From Corallium rubrum (Eukaryota; Cnidaria; Anthozoa; Scleralcyonacea; Coralliidae), in the NCBI GenBank assembly GCA_964035015.1, contig OZ036016.1:6389714-6453713 (forward strand): a stretch of DNA of 64,000 bases, given 5' to 3'. This document shows positions 48,201 through 59,473 of the stretch, one piece after another. The number at the start of each line of letters is the position of its first letter. Positions within the stretch are counted from its first letter, which is position 1. Both the position numbers and the translations under genes were made by a program. Below the pieces are notes generated by a model that searched no databases, was not told the DNA's origin, and saw nothing but the letters and a program-made list of their open reading frames with translations.

Positions 48201-51132
48201 GATCCATACCTCCCCCACAGAGGAAATTTATACCATCCAGGGAGGGGAGGGGGTAAATCTACTTTTGATAATAGTAAAATGTACTAGGATGCAGGGTTCG
48301 AATTAACATATCGCGATTCGCAAATCGCGATGCAGTTTTTGAAATATGCGATCCAAAACAAACATAAAAACTCCAAAATTGCGATGCAAGTAACCGCTCC
48401 TTCCAATATTTATATTTATGAAATACCGATATTTATTCCGATATTTATATTTATGAAATACCGAAGCGAAAGTCCAGTTTTTAATGAGAGTGAAAGACTG
48501 CCAGTTGTTCTTTCCACAGTGAGTTCGATTTGCAATAAATTTCACAATTTTCCTGTCGAAATCGAATGATTTTGAGGCAAGTAAAGCTGACTTCAAACAG
48601 TGATAACAAGTGATATTTGAAACGTGCCACTATTTAAGAAGTAAACGAATGTTACGACTATTTGAAGTCTCAGCAGGAAGATAGAGTGAAGGTTTGTGTG
48701 GAGAAATATCAGCCCTTCTGACAGTCTTTCATATTGACGTCAGCAGTATGGAATTTTCCACCTCAAATCGCAGACGCTTATTCAGGGGGAGGGAGGAGCA
48801 TAAAAAACGCGGCTGTTTCCGCAGGCTAATAGTAGGCGTGTATTTCCGAAAATAGGGTAGATAAAGTAAGATTGAAAAGTCGTAGAAGACAAAACGTATA
48901 GTACAACAACAAACTTGACTGTAAACGTGTAAAGATAGTGGAATATAAAGGAGATATAACATGCAAAGAATATGACGATCGGCTCCACGGTATGAAAAAC
49001 TACTTTCGTGCAGGGTCGAAGGCTCCAAAACGTGACGTCTGATGTTGTAGGACGTAAAACCCAGGGGGTTTAGCCCTAGCTCCCCCCTGACTTTTTGACA
49101 AAATATTTTCGCGATGCACTTTTGAAATGCTAATTCGAACCCTGTAGGATGTCTGAAGGGGGGAGGGGGTCAACTTCACATTTCCTCCATGGGGGAGGTG
49201 TGGATGTTTTCTGGAATGACCCAATTATAAAAATATATATTACAGTGTAAATATCTTCAAAACATTCTTTATTTGATTAATACTTGTATATTATTTATTC
49301 AAGCAGAAAACATGAAAAAAATGTTCATACCAACATAGTAACAACTGTTTATTGAGTTTTCATGCTCAGAAAATGTTTCTAAGCTTCAAAAGCATTATTC
49401 CATTTTTCATGTGTAAATTGGTGTTCCATTTTTTGTTTCTCGTTACAGTTTTCTTGGTAAATTCGAGAAATATAAATTCAATAGTTTAAAATCAGTAATT
49501 TTATGCATTGGGTCATCCCAGAAAAGATCGATGCTCCCCACATGGAGGAAATTTGTGCTGGCCTGATGGGGAGGAGAGAACAATGTGTCATTTCCCCAGT
49601 GGGAGGGGGGGGGGGGAGGGGGTATGTGTTATTTTCTGCTGGCTGAGGTATGAAAGAAGCAGAAAATGTTTTCTCACACAAGGCTGCAAGCCCAATTGTG
49701 AATTGGGTGTATTCAGATGGTGCAGGTTAAGCCAGCACATGTTGTTGTTGCTTTCGCAAGCTTGCCAAAAATTGCAGCAGCTCCCAGAAGTGTGTGAGAA
49801 GGTTATTTTCTAGAATATGACTCATCTATAAATCCATTATTTGGTATCCGATCGTTTCACCCATCTCAAAGCACAGTTAATATACACCAAGGTTGTAGAC
49901 ACTAATTTAAATGAGAAATACCGGCATTTATGAGATGTTTTATCCTAATACATTCTCGATAAATATTGCTGTGATATATTTTTTTTGAATGGGTCATTCC
50001 AGAAAATGTCCACACCTCCCCCACAGAGGAAATGTGAAGTTGACCCCCTCCCCCCTTCGGATGTCCTAGTACATTTTACTATTATCAGAAGTAGATTTAC
50101 CCCCCTCCCCTCCACGGATGGCACAAATTTCCTCTGTGAGGGAGGCACAGATCTTTTCTGAAATGATCCAATTTGCTAGCTTGCTTTGCTATTTTCTCGT
50201 ATTTTTTATGAAAATAATATATAAGCACATTGCAAAATCTCAGGAGAAAAATGACTTTGAGATAAGCTTAACCTTGAGTTGGTGGTGAAACAACTGCAAT
50301 ATAACGCCATATTTATTCCTACTCACTAATTTTTCCCTAAGACTTTCTCGAAATGCTTGATCGGCACATGACCGTTTGTCAGTGTCACTAGAAATAAGAA
50401 AATAAATATGTTTATTATACAACTGCATTAAAAACTGTCCAAATAATGTTGAAAATGAGTACAAATATACAACGATATTTGGATAGTTAGTTATTTGGAT
50501 AGTTAGTTATTTGGATAGTAGAAAACCGGTTTGACAGATTTTGTTAGCCAATCAAATTTATCACTCGGGAACTGCTTCATGTATGCTTATTATTTTGTTA
50601 TGGTTTTGTCCTGGTGCAAGTCACACACTACTTCTCTGGCCTTTTCAGGCTCGTCAAAATACAGCACAACTCATAAAAATATACAGCGATACTACACACC
50701 AAAACATCTAATAAGATATAATTATCACTGTATGGTTATTGAATTCATTCTTGGTTAATTTAATCAGACAATGAGACAATTTGATTATTTATTTACCTTC
50801 CTTGACTGCTTGAAAAATGTTCAACAATTGCTAAAATATCATTTTCATCAGTGATGCCATTAATAAATACCTAGAAAGGTGCAAGAAAGAGAAAAAAAAA
50901 CTATTTAATACTCCAAAATCTATTTACATGTTACAAATTATTTGAATTTTAATAATAATCTTAAGTTAGTAATCACTAATTCTCATTGCTAGAGAATATT
51001 CTCAACTTGCATTGCAATGTCTAGCCAGTATTCTGGCACTATATCAAACAATAAATTGCTCTAACAACTTACTTTAAACTCACAGCAAAGTTTTTGAGCG
51101 TCAAAAATCAAAACTTCAGCAGCAGCGGCCAT
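36794..51132 (-). CDS. THOC1: THO complex subunit 1
   Basis: THO subunit (Hpr1 homologue): nuclear, couples transcription to mRNA export. Minus-strand exons: 51132-51073, 50870-50797, 50387-50327, 48156-48090, 47970-47852, 47750-47702, 46878-46783, 46497-46427, 46292-46258, 45926-45821, 45638-45544, 44603-44549, 44282-44241, 43859-43801, 43701-43635, 43527-43477, 43389-43319, 42892-42866, 42667-42596, 39061-38996, 38920-38837, 38193-38162, 38059-37944; probable last exon 36850-36794. All joins are GT-AG and in phase: 525 codons, 543 aa with the last exon. Family landmarks: LLSDIFDGTTLDICEDLFHI, FCGRIQLILTRLFPLSEKSG, FWALQDFFRCPTQCYE, ENWNSWKNAGCPSFIKER, AELTRLWNLCPDNMAACR, LRLLSRRSQHFFQ. The start is in a strong context (AAGATGG). 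The C-terminal death domain of human THOC1 is not found. Confidence 0.95.
37307..37836. mobile_element. Palindromic foldback element in the THOC1 last intron
   Basis: Two arms of about 245 bases are inverted copies. The ends are TTAAAGTGCCACTAACCCC and the inverse GGGGTTAGTGACACTTTAA. TTAA at both ends again suggests piggyBac-type ends. Confidence 0.85.
37840..37907. repeat. Small hairpin
   Basis: The two halves (AATGACACCAACTTGTTGCT and its inverse) pair over about 30 bases. It lies between the foldback element and THOC1 exon 23. Confidence 0.75.
38228..38384. mobile_element. MITE, TGCACCTATCAA family
   Basis: The ends ATGCACCTATCAGTTGAAAG and the inverse CTTTCAATTGATAGGTGCAT pair almost fully. 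It is the compact form of the element at 26059. Confidence 0.85.
38432..38802 (-). mobile_element. 5S rRNA-derived SINE, copy 2
   Basis: The minus strand has GGTTAGTACTTGGATGGGTG and ACCGCTTGGAAATGACC, then the same body and tail as 30815-31080. This copy retains a longer 5' head (GGGAGCACGGGTGGCGTG). It sits in a THOC1 intron, in the same direction as the gene. Confidence 0.8.
39114..42590. repeat. 3.4 kb (ACC/ATC/ACT)n trinucleotide array
   Basis: The array nearly fills one THOC1 intron (39062-42595). It starts about 50 bases from the exon 20 acceptor and ends within about 10 bases of the exon 19 donor. The left half has a period of 15 (ACCACCACCATCACT); 41560-41900 has a period of 18 (ACTACTACTGCCACCACC). 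All frames are open for long stretches only because the unit lacks stops. Confidence 0.97.
42963..43207. mobile_element. MITE in a THOC1 intron
   Basis: Perfect inverted ends of about 29 bases, starting CATAGAGATCATATAAATAC and ending with the inverse. Confidence 0.9.
43928..44143 (+). repeat. (GGAA)n microsatellite
   Basis: About 50 GGAA units with a GGGA patch at 44014-44056, in a THOC1 intron. Confidence 0.98.
44655..45380 (+). repeat. (AATC)n array with higher-order units
   Basis: Runs of CAATCAAT are interrupted at intervals by an AATAGATTAACAAATCAATT block, giving a loose higher-order period of about 60-80 bases. It lies in a THOC1 intron. Confidence 0.9.
46915..47487. mobile_element. 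Palindromic retroelement end with hammerhead-like motifs
   Basis: Two arms of about 270 bases are almost perfect inverted copies, centred near 47205. Each carries CTGATGA, a paired stem and GAAA in hammerhead order (plus strand 47407-47436; minus strand in the left arm). Penelope-like elements are known to carry such ribozymes in their terminal repeats. Confidence 0.7.
48183..49224. mobile_element. Inverted-repeat element (GGGTCATTCCAGAAAA family) split by a hAT-like insertion
   Basis: The ends GGGTCATTCCAGAAAA and the inverse TTTTCTGGAATGACCC enclose an insertion at 48292-49144. An uninterrupted relative lies at 49989-50171 and a partial one at 49508-49620. Confidence 0.85.
48292..49144. 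mobile_element. hAT-like element nested in a MITE
   Basis: The ends CAGGGTTCGAATTA and TAATTCGAACCCTG are perfect inverted repeats. TAGGATG flanks both sides. The 0.85 kb interior has no transposase frame. Its termini match the element at 27871. Confidence 0.85.
49508..49620. mobile_element. Partial copy of the GGGTCATTCC family
   Basis: Only one end (GGGTCATCCCAGAAAAGAT) and part of the GC-rich interior remain; a poly-G run follows at 49607-49622. Confidence 0.65.
49989..50171. mobile_element. Intact MITE of the GGGTCATTCC family
   Basis: Both ends pair and the interior is continuous. It serves as the empty-site reference for the nested element at 48292. Confidence 0.85.
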
Positions 51133-51569
51133 CTTGAAAATAATCAATTCTCGTGTTCTCGTCAATATTATTTGAGATCAGTGGTTCTCGTTGCTCGGCA
51201 CCCTACGAAGATTAAACGACAGTTAACGACACTAGATGTCAGGAATTCGTGTTCTCGTTCCCAGACCCTTGCTCGGCATATACCGAACATTAAACGCCAC
51301 TAAACGACACTAGATGTTAGGAATTCGTGTTCTCGTTCAGACCCAGAAACTACCGAACATTAAACGAACACTAAACGGAGCCACAGCGGTCGATATTCGG
51401 AGCCGCACGGTCCATATTCGGAGTGATTTAGCCAATCAAAAGTGTGGTTAACGTATCTAATCGTGATCTATTGTTCATATGGTTGATCCTGGCTTCGTGA
51501 TCAATTTCTTTCTTCAAGACCCAAGAGATCAAAGAGTGGGATTGTTGCTTTCTTTTTGACACTGTGATC
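51133..51569. promoter_or_regulatory. Shared upstream region of THOC1 and KHDRBS with tandem repeats
   Basis: The two start codons point away from each other across 437 bases. About three tandem units of roughly 78 bases lie at 51150-51376, sharing GAATTCGTGTTCTCGTTC and CGACACTAGATGT. A bidirectional promoter is likely; no TATA box is obvious. Confidence 0.6.
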
Positions 51570-54500
51570 ATGGATTCTACTCAGTACTTGGAGACTCTTA
51601 TGGCGGAAAAGAATAGTTTAGATCCAGCTTATCATGTAAACGCCATTCGTTTGATTAATGAAGGTAAAACGAAAGAGTATGTTTGTAAAATCAAAGATCA
51701 AAATGGCAGGTCATCACAAGCCGCATGCTATTTCACTATTCTGTATAGATCTCATATTTCCCACTTAAAATGAAAAGCTTTAGTTTAATAATGCTATTTT
51801 TGTTAAATACTTCATATCGATGTGTTTTCTATACGGTATTCCTCTGTGCTTTATAACATTTCTTGTATACTTCGAGTGGGAAAATCTTGCTCAACTCGTC
51901 CATTTTGCTGGCAGAGAACAAGGCCAAAGCATGTTTTATTGTGTCCATGAAACTGTTAGCGAAAAAACTCGACATTGCACAGTTATTTAGTGCGTCATTC
52001 CGTGTTTTATTCACACTATCTTTAGTCTGGTCACGCTTACAAAACATGTAAAAAAAATGATTTACTATAAGACAACAAGCAATCAAAGTTTCGGTAATGT
52101 TACCAGCAGAATAGTGTTTCACCCTGATCGCCTGAATCTATAGTCAGATTGGGCAATTCTAGATATCTCTAATCTGGTTGGTGAATTTTGGGCAATCGAG
52201 ATGATCTTATGGAAGATGATCTGCGTTGTCTTGATTACCAAATCTCTCCAATCAAATGACAGATATCTTTGAATCACCCAATCTGATTGGCTGGATTCAG
52301 GTGATTAGGGTGATTGCGGTGCTAATATGGAAACCAGGCTTTTAATTTTGATCTTGATTTTTATCATCTGATTATCGTCTGAATATGTTCTACATAGAGC
52401 AAAGAGTTCAGTTTGGCACTATTGATGTGCCAAGCTTCGAAACATCATCTTTGTGGTACCGTGGATTGGTCATGATAATTTTTGAATTATCCCACACAAT
52501 CTCATGGTTGATATTGCACACGTGCTCTGACAAAACAGAAGTCCATTGTTAATAGGTAACATCATCAATGGTTCTATAAGAGTATAAATGTGGGACCTAT
52601 TTTCACAATGATCACCCTTGATAAAGTCACTAGATTGGAGTGTTGAAACGTTGGGTCATGAACAGTAACTATTTAAGTTACAGTATGTTAAAAAAACACA
52701 CGTTTAAGCCAAAGTAGTGTTAAACTGTCTGATTTGTGAACACCTTGTTTACTTTTATTAAAGAAATGAAAAGAGTTGAGAGTGGTAAAACAGAAGCTAG
52801 CAAGGAGGAGATGGATTGTTATAATAATAATAATGAAGAATTAAAAGATGATGAACCACGTCAGCCAAGAAGACGAGATCATACGCGTCGATCTTTTGAG
52901 TATGAAGTTGAACCTCATGTCAAATTATCAGACAAGGTTACAATTCCTGTCAAGAAATATCCAAAGGTATACAACATTATAAATATACCCAGCTAACTGG
53001 ACAAGACCATCAGTATTGTTTAAATAATTGTAATATTGCTCATTCAACCATTCAAAGATTTAATCAAGTCTGTTATTTTTTTGTTTTTATTTTTTAGTTT
53101 AATTTTGTTGGTCGACTACTTGGACCAAAGGGCCACACCTTCAAACGTCTTCAAAATTTAACTGGTTGTAAAATGTCTATTTTGGGCAAAGGATCGATGA
53201 GAGATCGAGAAAAGGTATTGCCAAGCTTACTGTTGATGTCCTGAATGCTCGGCAACATGATTATCCTCCTTATATAAGCTCGTTATATAAGCTTGTTGTT
53301 TGTTTACACTCTTTACATTTCTCTCTGATGAAGGGCCTTTACTCGAAACATTGGACTCCTACCTTCTCTGTTTCGGCAGAAAATCTAACCTTCTATAATT
53401 ATTTTAATATTTAATAAATAAAGCGTATCTATGTAGCTGCTGGGTTTAGAATAAATTTCAGGCTGCAAGCAGGCTATGTAGCTGCTTATTTTTCCAAGTC
53501 TTGAAACAAATAAAAATATAGCAAGTAAATCATTGGTTGACCAGTTGTCTAGTTTCAATTTAAGTATTATTTCATAGGAAAAAGAATTTCTTGATTCTGG
53601 AGAAGAGAAGTACGCACATCTGCAAGAAGATCTTCATGTTTTAATCGAAGTAGAAGCTCCGAAAGCTGAAGCTCATGGACGTCTTTCAGCTGCCATTAAT
53701 GAAGTACAGAAATTTCTTATACCAGTAAGTGTGGAATTAATTGATAAATAACCAACCTATTGCTGCATTGGGTGTCTGAGGGCTCTCACTTTGATGAGTA
53801 AAATAGTCTGGTGTTGTAAAACAATAAAGAAGTCATTTTAGACCAGTTCACACAGGAATGAATGCTTGCAGCCTAAGGCATATGAGGGACTTGTGACAGT
53901 CACAATAACACATGTCAACCAGAGCACAGTTAACGCCTAATTTAAGCAGAGAGAAAAATGCAAGAAAAAACCCCACTTGAAGCAGAGAAGAAGTGTTATT
54001 TTCTGCTTGCTGAGGAACGAAAGAAGCAGAAAATGTTTTCTCACATTGCTCGGGGCATGATGGGTAATCAGGTGTATAGGGGGGGGGTTCGGTTATGTCA
54101 GCATGTTTTTTGTTGTTGATTTACCATGCTTGACCTCTAATCCCACCCACCCTTCCCCTTGTAATACATTCATGGGTTGAAGTTTTAATTGCTAGGTTAT
54201 GTGGAAAATACGATTGAACTGCTATTAGCATCCTGTATTTAGTTTATTTCTAGTTGAGCTGTAATAGGTAACAGTAATGTGATGTAAAGCTGTGATAGCT
54301 ATCTGTGGTTAAATAAAGGTTAAGCTTGTGGTGGATGCTGCAGTAGCTCCCAGTTGTATGTGAGAAATGAAATCAAATCTACTCACATGAGTGTTGAGCT
54401 GGAGAGTAGTAATCTTGTTAGACTGACTTGAATATATGGACCTTCATTATTAGAGAGAGAGCTAACAGTACACACCACACAAATACCTCCTGTATAAAAT

Positions 54501-56956
54501 GGAATACAGTAGAACCCGAGTTGTACGGCACCCCTTTTAATGACCACCTGCTGTTTACAACCACTTTTTCTGGCACGGATGATTTGTAATAGAAATGTAC
54601 CTGCAATGAGCGACCAACGACCACTTTTTAGTGTCCCAAACAAGATATTTACCTGTTATGAGCGACCATCTCAACGTAAAACTGCCGAAATAATTATGTT
54701 AAAGAAATACCCGTTTTTTCGTAGTTAACAAACGCGAATGCGACCAAATGCGAAAACAAGAAACCGGTGGTGTTGCATAATTGCCGTGCTACTGCATTTT
54801 AGGCTTGTTTTGCTTCTCTTTTGAACATTATTTGATGAAAATCTGTGTGAATTTTTGTTGTCAGAGTTGTTTGAGATTTAATACAATGACTGAACAATTC
54901 AAATCCATGAGTAATATTTGTTAACTTTAGACAAGTTGATCTTGACGATCGTTGATGTTACTGCAACAAATAAAGGCCATGATATTAAACGCACAAATGT
55001 CAAATTTCTTTTCTTTTAATAACCATATTAACATTAATAAATAAAGACTGCACTTCTTTGAAATGTTCTTGTTTTTCCATTTCCCTTGTAAATCTTTATA
55101 AATCGCCATTTTCCTAACCTTGAAACAATGCTTATATAAAGAAGCACTGCGTTGCTGCCAAAATGGCTGCTATGACATCAAATCACTACCTGCCATGTAT
55201 GACCTCCTGTCATTTACGACCACTTTTACCTGGCAACAGGGGGGGTCGTAAAACTCAGGTTCTACTGTAATTGAAAAGTTACTTATTAGAAGCAGTGAGT
55301 AAAAATGAATATTTAATTTTCCAGGACCCGAATGATCCTATACGTCAAGAACAGATGAGAGAATTGGCGTATCTTAATGGTGTAGATGATGGCACAGCTA
55401 CTGTTGCTCCTGCAGTTATTGCTGCTCCAGTTGTACGAGGACGTGGTCGAACACGTGGTGTGTCAGTACGAGGTGGACATATGATGAGGACATCTGTTCA
55501 TGCCCACACTATTCCCAGGTCAGCTGCAGTAGCAACTGTTGGTACACCTCGGCATGGAGCCACGGCACCAGATCCTTATGTAAGCAAACACTTTTATGAT
55601 ATAATTATATAGTTCAAACACAATGAAGTTTCTTTGATTTCTGAACCTCAAAAATTATTGTTTTTATTTTCATAGACTTATGAAGCCAGTTATGAGTATG
55701 AGCACCCATATTCAGAAGGGTGAGTATCTGTTAAATAAAAATAATAATAAATACCAGGACAGTATATTCCAAGTAAGAGATTTAATACTTGAGAACAGAG
55801 GTACAGTATTCAGTCATATATTTGACTTAATTATCATGAATTAATGATGAGTTAATACTAGACGACTCTACTCACTTAAGTCTCAAACTGGAGATAGAAT
55901 AATGTCACATGGTTGTTCCCAGCTGGTCATCCATCCAAGGAGTACTGTACACTGACTTGACTAAACTTCTAACCTCTTTGTCCCCAATTAGCATGTATAA
56001 TACCAGAATTATATTGACAGTTTGACATAAATAAAGTTTCTTTCTATCTATCTCTGCAATCTCAAGCCTAGTTCACACGAGCAATTTTTTCTTGACAAGT
56101 CTCCTTGTTGTAAATCTGGCATGCCAGCTTTTCAAAAGGGGGACTTGTCAAGGACAAACTTGCCATGTTTCCTCATACACACGGGCAAATAAAACTTGTC
56201 AAGTTGAAAATTGCCAAAGAAAAATTGCCCGTGTAAACTAGGCTTCAAGCACCATGTTGACAGCACACTCCAGCCATGCATTATTATCTCACAGCAATTT
56301 ACATGTACCATATCTCTTTGTGAACCACATCAAAGAGAATCAGTCTAAAATAAACCACAATGGACTATTAAAATGTTTTTGATTTTCATTTGTTTTTAGC
56401 GAGATTGTTTATTACACTGACTATGCTGCTCCAGAGCCCTACCCAGGTATATTGTATGAAGTGATTAGCTAGGCTAAATAAAGAAAAGTTTCTGAGCCAA
56501 ATCCAAACTAAAAGTGCCTATATCACAGTTGAGGATTTTTAATACTAACTGCATTTAGGATATTTGGAACCTTTTGAGAAGATTTGTAATATACACTGTA
56601 TCTTCCTTTTCTAAAATTTCATCTTCATGGACTTTTTTGCTGTTAAAGTTGATGGAAGTGACATCAAAGGAGGAATCTGTAAAGAGGTTTTTGTACAGAC
56701 AAATTCCTCTTTTGACATCACTTCTGTCAACTTTAACTGTAAAAAAGTCCATGAAGATGAAATTTTAGAAAAGGAAGATATAATTATTACCAATCTTCTC
56801 AGAAGGCTCCAAATATCCAAAATATGTAAAATCCCCAACACAAAGCATATGCTTAACTGACTGTCTTATTTCATAGCATCATCTGGACCAGTTCGTCTAA
56901 AAGCACCATTACGCTCAATGAAGTCTTCTGTCCGTGAATCAACCTACCCTTACTAA
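51570..56956 (+). CDS. KHDRBS: STAR-family KH RNA-binding protein, Sam68/KHDRBS type
   Basis: Exons: 51570-51663, 52764-52966, 53098-53214, 53578-53724, 55325-55579, 55676-55719, 56400-56446, 56877-56956. All are GT-AG and in phase: 328 aa, close to the KHDRBS2/3 size. Residues 1-31 hold the Qua1 dimerisation start ([16 protein letters not shown]). The KH/STAR domain (about 95-190) has [20 protein letters not shown] with the GPKG loop, [15 protein letters not shown] and [17 protein letters not shown]; Qua2-like MRELAYLNG follows. Residues 225-238 are RG-rich ([14 protein letters not shown]), and the tail is Tyr-rich ([19 protein letters not shown]), as in Sam68, where such tyrosines are phosphorylated. 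These proteins bind U/A-rich RNA and guide splicing in the nucleus. The orthologue number (1, 2 or 3) is not decidable. Confidence 0.95.
52124..52322. mobile_element. MITE in KHDRBS intron 1
   Basis: The ends CCTGATCGCCTGAATC and the inverse GATTCAGGTGATTAGG pair; inner CAGATTGGG blocks also pair. Confidence 0.7.
53328..53400 (+). ncRNA. Hammerhead-like ribozyme motif (retroelement remnant)
   Basis: CTGATGA (53331-53337), a short stem-loop, then GAAAC (53351-53355), followed by a conserved tail (TTTCGGCAGA). It shares about 50 bases with 62032-62090. In KHDRBS intron 3. Confidence 0.5.
54507..55267. mobile_element. Tc1/mariner (Tigger-like) non-autonomous element
   Basis: The ends CAGTAGAACCCGAGTT and the inverse AACTCAGGTTCTACTG are flanked by TA on both sides (54505-54506, 55268-55269). 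There is no transposase frame in 761 bases. It lies in KHDRBS intron 4. Confidence 0.85.
55869..55975 (-). mobile_element. Degenerate 5S-derived SINE piece
   Basis: The minus strand keeps worn versions of the 5S-like block (GGATGGATGACCAGCTGGGA) and of the ACTCTACTCAC body seen at 38660. In KHDRBS intron 6. Confidence 0.5.
56064..56245. mobile_element. MITE in KHDRBS intron 6
   Basis: The ends AAGCCTAGTTCACACGAGCA and the inverse GTGTAAACTAGGCTT pair. Confidence 0.8.
56556..56823. repeat. Palindrome in KHDRBS intron 7 with a reading frame in each arm
   Basis: Two arms of about 130 bases centred near 56693 are inverted copies (about 90% by eye). Each arm outward encodes nearly the same peptide ([24 protein letters not shown]). 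Confidence 0.75.
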
Positions 56957-59270
56957 CAAGAAATCTTTTTATGGAGTTTTATACGACGGGTATGTTTGCT
57001 AGTTGTGTGGTGAGGAGTGGGGTATGGAGCTATACAATGTTTTATCTGGATTAGTAAAAAAACACTTTATAATTATAATATCTCAGATAAAAGATATAAA
57101 TGAAAAACATTCTTACATAATTTTAATATTTCCTCTTTTTCTAAAATGTTGTAATTCCAGATCTTAAATGTAAAAAAATCGAGACTGTAACAAAGCAGAT
57201 TAAATAAATCATAACAGACGTTAAACACCAAACTAAATGCTTGAATGATGATGTGAGCCTTAAACTTAAATATTGTCTTGTAAACCTTGTTATAAATAAT
57301 TATATTACCAATAAACTTTAGTAAAACTCACTCTGTAATCTCCTCGTTGTAAATCTCTTACCAAATTATTGAAGTATTCTAAATAAATATTAAATGACTG
57401 TAATCTCCTCGTTGTAACTTGTAAATCTCTTACCAAATTTTTGAAGTATCTAAATAAATATTAAAAAATAACTTTAATATCAGTAGTTTAAATTTATGGA
57501 CAATGAAATATAAGATAGCACTAACCAACACATACACCATAAAATGCAATATGTTTCCAGAACTTGCTCTAAAATGGTATTTATACTGGAGAAAATAAAC
57601 CACGGATACTATCAATTGCTAATAGCTTATTATAAATGGTTTACTGTTTTCTAAAAGTCACTACTAAAATAATCTTAGTTATATTATTTAGAATGTATGT
57701 TTCTATTTTTCTAAGCTCTTTCATCGTGTTCAGTCGACTGAGTCAATATATTGCCTGGCTTTACCTCACATTAATATGCTGTGCCTGGATGTGATCATGT
57801 TAAAATGTAGAATATTTTCATATCAAACATTTACTCTTCTATTTTAATGTAACCTCAAAATATCTACAGTAAATATAACCTCGTCAAATCATGAATATAG
57901 TAGTGTCAACTATACCTTAAAGAGAATATTTTTGTAACTCTTTCTAGTTTAATCTTTGTGCTCTGTTAACTTTTGTAAAATTGGATGACATCTAATTTTT
58001 TAAAGACTTTATAACTTTCATTAAAGTTTGTTTTTTAAATAAAAATGAGAAAAAAAAGTATGCATTAACTTGTTATGAATAGAATAAATGATTTGAACAA
58101 AATGGGAAGTAATATTCACTTTGAAAATGTTTTTTAATATTTAAAAATACTTTGGTCTTCAAGCTTTAACTTTGAATATTAAAGTGAAGTCTTCGTCGTT
58201 TAAAAACTGGTGTAAGAAAAATATTTATAATTCAAGTATTTTCTGGTAAGTAACAATAAATATTACTTATTAATGATATATTAATATTTTTGTATAATAA
58301 TATAGTCTTTAATCATAAATCTCATTGAAATTGATGCATATTAAAATCAGTGCTGATGAAAATATTTCGATGTTCGGGAGTCACTAATATTAAAATATAA
58401 CAGTCTGTTGTTGAAATAAACATTATGTTGATATATAAGTCTAAAAGATTATTAATAATGGATGTTTGTAATTTCATCAGAGTTACTTTAAAGCATCAAT
58501 TTATATTACCAGATTAATAATATACATGAAAACATTTCTCAATTCTGATTGGCTGAGAGGAGTGCAATTTTAGTAATAGCATAATTTATCATGCAATTTG
58601 AAAAAAACACACTCATGAGTTTTTCAAAGACCTCAAATAGCACTCATCTTCCGGACTTGTGCAATTTTGATAGTCTTTGAAAAACTCAATTGTGCATGTT
58701 TTTTCCAAATTGCACTTGAAACCATGCTATTACCTACAGTATATAAATTGGTATTAGTTCAAGGCTATTAATATTCTCACGCAATAGTGCAGTCTGATGA
58801 CATTTCCTGCATTTATCTAATATGTTCTAATTAAACAGGACATCGCAAGCCTATAAGTGCAAAAGGCATCCACATTCCAGTACAGTACAAAGAACAGTAT
58901 ATTGTAAACCTTCGTTAATTGGGCTTAAACTTTCCACTGACTTTTGAATTGTATTTTATGATAGTGGACATGACAGTTTCTACCAATGCATGGAAACTAT
59001 ATCATTGATAGTTGATTGGCTTATATTACACTGTGAGTAAAGGTACATGTATTTGAAGAGTATTTTGTTGCTAAATAGTGTTGGAAAATGATATTTATGT
59101 CAAACACAAGGTATTTGCAATGTTACCTCTGGTTTTGTGATGTCTTCCAGATAAAAGCAACAATTGCTGCGACCATGAGAACATCGAGAAAGGAGATTTT
59201 CATGACATGCATGAATATGGTGAGCTTTGACTCATATTGTTTGCTTGCATGCATCTGTCAGTGTATGATG
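56957..59270. other. KHDRBS 3' flank and AT-rich intergenic DNA
   Basis: AATAAA signals lie near 57204 and 57313. A direct repeat (CTGTAATCTCCTCGTTGTAA) occurs at about 57332 and 57400. An inverted-repeat element with AATAGCATAATTTATCATGC and its inverse lies at 58576-58735. No gene is seen. Confidence 0.6.
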
Positions 59271-59277
59271 TCTGTCT

Positions 59278-59341
59278 ATGCTGTCTATGTCTGTCTGTCT
59301 GTCTGCTTGTCTGTCTGCTTGTCTGTCTGCTTGTCTGTCTG

Positions 59342-59392
<51 letters not shown>

Positions 59393-59395
59393 GCT

Positions 59396-59472
<77 letters not shown>
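59278..59472 (+). repeat. (TGTC)n microsatellite
   Basis: About 48 units with periodic CTTG variants, ending directly at a LINE fragment. Confidence 0.97.
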
Positions 59473-59473
<1 letters not shown>

